NCBI GenBank assembly: GCA_036307185.1
Contig: JAXJYC010000055.1
Span: 1 to 64,000 of the forward strand
Direction: 5' to 3'
Source of the DNA: SVEL01 sp017381055
Lineage (GTDB): Bacteria; Bacillota; Clostridia; Lachnospirales; Lachnospiraceae
Length of the DNA: 64,000 nt
The position numbers and the translations under genes are program-made. Every line of letters begins with the position of its first letter. Positions within the stretch are counted from its first letter, which is position 1. Under the pieces are notes generated by a model. The model did no database searches, was not told the origin of the DNA, and worked only from the letters and a program-made list of their open reading frames with translations. Below are positions 62,769 to 64,000 of this stretch, in pieces.

Positions 62769-63680
62769 ATGAAGAAAACAAAAATAGCGATTGCTGGAAT
62801 TTTGTCTATGGCATTACTTGTTTCTTGCAATAGTGCAAAAGTTGATAATGGTAAGTCTAGTAGTGAAAAGACAACTGTAATTGATGAAACCACAAGTGAG
62901 CAAACAACAATAGAAGAAACAACAACTATGGCAGAAACTACTACGGTAGAAACAACCACCGCAGAACCTACTACAGAGGAAACTACCACACAGGAAGTGA
63001 CAACAGAATTTGTAAAAAAAGAAGGCACAGGAATAATTCATGATGTGGGTGGAAGTAGATTAGTAGCTATAGATGCAGGTCATCAAGGTAAGGGTAATAG
63101 TAAAAAGGAGCCAGATGGCCCAGGGTCAAGCACATATAAGGCAAAGGTTACTAGCGGAACAGAAGGATGCGTAACTGGATTGGCTGAATATGAATTGAAT
63201 CTAACGATATCCTTAATGTTACGAGATGAGCTTCTAGCTAGAGGATATAATGTAATTATGATAAGAGAAACTCATAACGTAGACATAAGTAATAGTGAAA
63301 GAGCTATGATAGCTAATCAAGCAAATGCAGATGCATTTGTTAGAATACATGCTAATTCTAGTGATAGCAGTTCAGTTAATGGGGCAATGACAATATGTCA
63401 GACAAAAAATAATAAGTATAATAGTCATCTGTATGAGCAGAGCAAGAGTTTATCAGCTAGTGTGCTTAATCATATATCTAGTGCCACAGGTTGTAAAAAG
63501 GGTAGTGTGTGGGAAACAGACACTATGAGCGGTATAAATTGGTGTGAGGTGCCAGTTACAATCGTTGAAATGGGTTATATGAGTAATCCAGATGAGGATA
63601 GATTGCTTTCGACAGCAGAGTATCAAAAGAAAATGGTGCAAGGTATAGCGGATGGAATAGATGAATACTTTGGAAACTAA
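62769..63680 (+). CDS. N-acetylmuramoyl-L-alanine amidase (Amidase_3), lipoprotein
   Basis: This 303-residue protein has a lipoprotein signal (MALLVSC, Cys near 19), a Thr/Glu-rich linker to about residue 85, and an Amidase_3 domain with VAIDAGHQGKGN, GLAEYELNLTISLML, VRIHANSS and VEMGYMSNPDED, giving the zinc-binding His-Glu-His and catalytic Glu. It cleaves the amide between MurNAc and L-Ala in peptidoglycan. ATG 62769 follows AAAAGGTG. Export and lipid anchoring at the membrane surface are expected. Confidence 0.92.
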   Translation: MKKTKIAIAGILSMALLVSCNSAKVDNGKSSSEKTTVIDETTSEQTTIEETTTMAETTTVETTTAEPTTEETTTQEVTTEFVKKEGTGIIHDVGGSRLVAIDAGHQGKGNSKKEPDGPGSSTYKAKVTSGTEGCVTGLAEYELNLTISLMLRDELLARGYNVIMIRETHNVDISNSERAMIANQANADAFVRIHANSSDSSSVNGAMTICQTKNNKYNSHLYEQSKSLSASVLNHISSATGCKKGSVWETDTMSGINWCEVPVTIVEMGYMSNPDEDRLLSTAEYQKKMVQGIADGIDEYFGN

Positions 63681-63704
63681 ATATTGTGAGGTTGAGTAGA
63701 GACT

Positions 63705-64000
63705 ATGAACAAAAGAAAAGTGTTTTAAATTACAGTATTTGCTGTCACATTTATATTAGTAAGTATAGGTGAGTTTTTCTATTTCTCACAGATGATAAAT
63801 CCTTTGTCTATATGTGAAGAGATTCGTTATGAGATAATAAATGAGCCAGACATTAGAGGAAAAGGCTGTTTGTGGGATATGGATATAAATAGTCAGCATG
63901 GTGAATGGGTTCAAAATGATGGAAGTGGAAACACATTTTTCTATGGCGAAGATGAAGAAATAGGAGCTCAGGTAATAAAATATATGGATTCCACAGGTAA
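63705..64000 (+). pseudogene. Single-helix membrane protein with early in-frame TAA, runs off window
   Basis: ATG 63705 follows GAGGTTGAG, but codon 8 is TAA (63726-63728). Past it, the same frame is open to the window end and encodes a membrane helix (ITVFAVTFILVSIGEFFYFS) and an extracytoplasmic segment with SICEEIRYEIINEP. Read through, it is MNKRKVF then the helix, a natural signal anchor. A Lys (AAA) or Gln (CAA) codon is one change from TAA. Initiation at the ATG at 63798 would remove the helix and is less likely. No family is recognised. Confidence 0.5.

Overview
The window reads as one chromosomal segment of a motile, anaerobic, low-GC Firmicute. Flagellin, FliB-type flagellin methylase, chemoreceptor and c-di-GMP genes, ferredoxin-linked keto-acid metabolism, Bacillus-type starch-degrading amylases and AT-rich spacers with sigma-A promoters fit a Lachnospiraceae member (Butyrivibrio/Lachnospira/Roseburia-like). 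This assignment is inferred from gene content. No rRNA, tRNA, insertion sequence, prophage or CRISPR array was seen.

Layout. 1-1016: the tail of a RelE/ParE-type toxin and a small gene broken by a stop. 1017-10103: motility block with a PAS-GGDEF-EAL phosphodiesterase, a giant 1613-aa flagellin whose ribosome-binding site lies in a long inverted repeat, a geometrically regular array of TGGGCA/TGCCCA motifs, a 2H phosphoesterase and FliB. 10125-14823: LUD protein, an unknown gene, a reverse transcriptase preceded by a structured RNA-like element, a Dabb protein, diaminopimelate dehydrogenase and a cysteine-cluster protein. 15281-28273: a compact reductive-succinate region in the order malate dehydrogenase, HdrB-HdrC-HdrA, an Flx-like NADH module, a soluble fumarate reductase pair, an AspT/SucE-type exporter and two-subunit fumarase. 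Together these can turn oxaloacetate into malate, fumarate and succinate and export it, with an Hdr-Flx complex positioned to feed NADH and possibly ferredoxin electrons to fumarate reductase. The flavoprotein gene carries an in-frame TAG.

28470-33852: two secreted GH13 alpha-amylases with CBM26-like starch-binding repeats; the first has Asp in place of the catalytic Glu. 34023-39080: ABC exporter with two permeases and a two-component system. 39214-41334: a chemoreceptor fused to PilZ. 41463-44537: a YtrA-type ABC operon with its own GntR regulator and an inverted repeat on its promoter. 44552-47139: SpoU methyltransferase, PflX-like radical SAM protein, and a frameshifted chemoreceptor remnant. 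47353-53248: DegV, then IorAB, a phenylacetate-CoA ligase and an ACT protein (aromatic amino-acid degradation), and an amidohydrolase. 53266-64000: a GGDEF cyclase, PPi-type phosphofructokinase, a double-SBP GGDEF-EAL sensor, MscL with a zinc ribbon, aldo/keto reductase, PnuC, a secreted DUF4846-like protein, a lipoprotein amidase, and a stop-interrupted membrane protein running off the end.

Most notable: the reverse transcriptase with its upstream folded RNA; the Hdr-Flx-fumarate reductase cluster and its amber codon; the 37-bp TGGGCA-N25-TGCCCA units; multi-branched elements flanking malate dehydrogenase; the flagellin leader hairpin. Four genes carry single-base nulls, which may be real decay or consensus errors.
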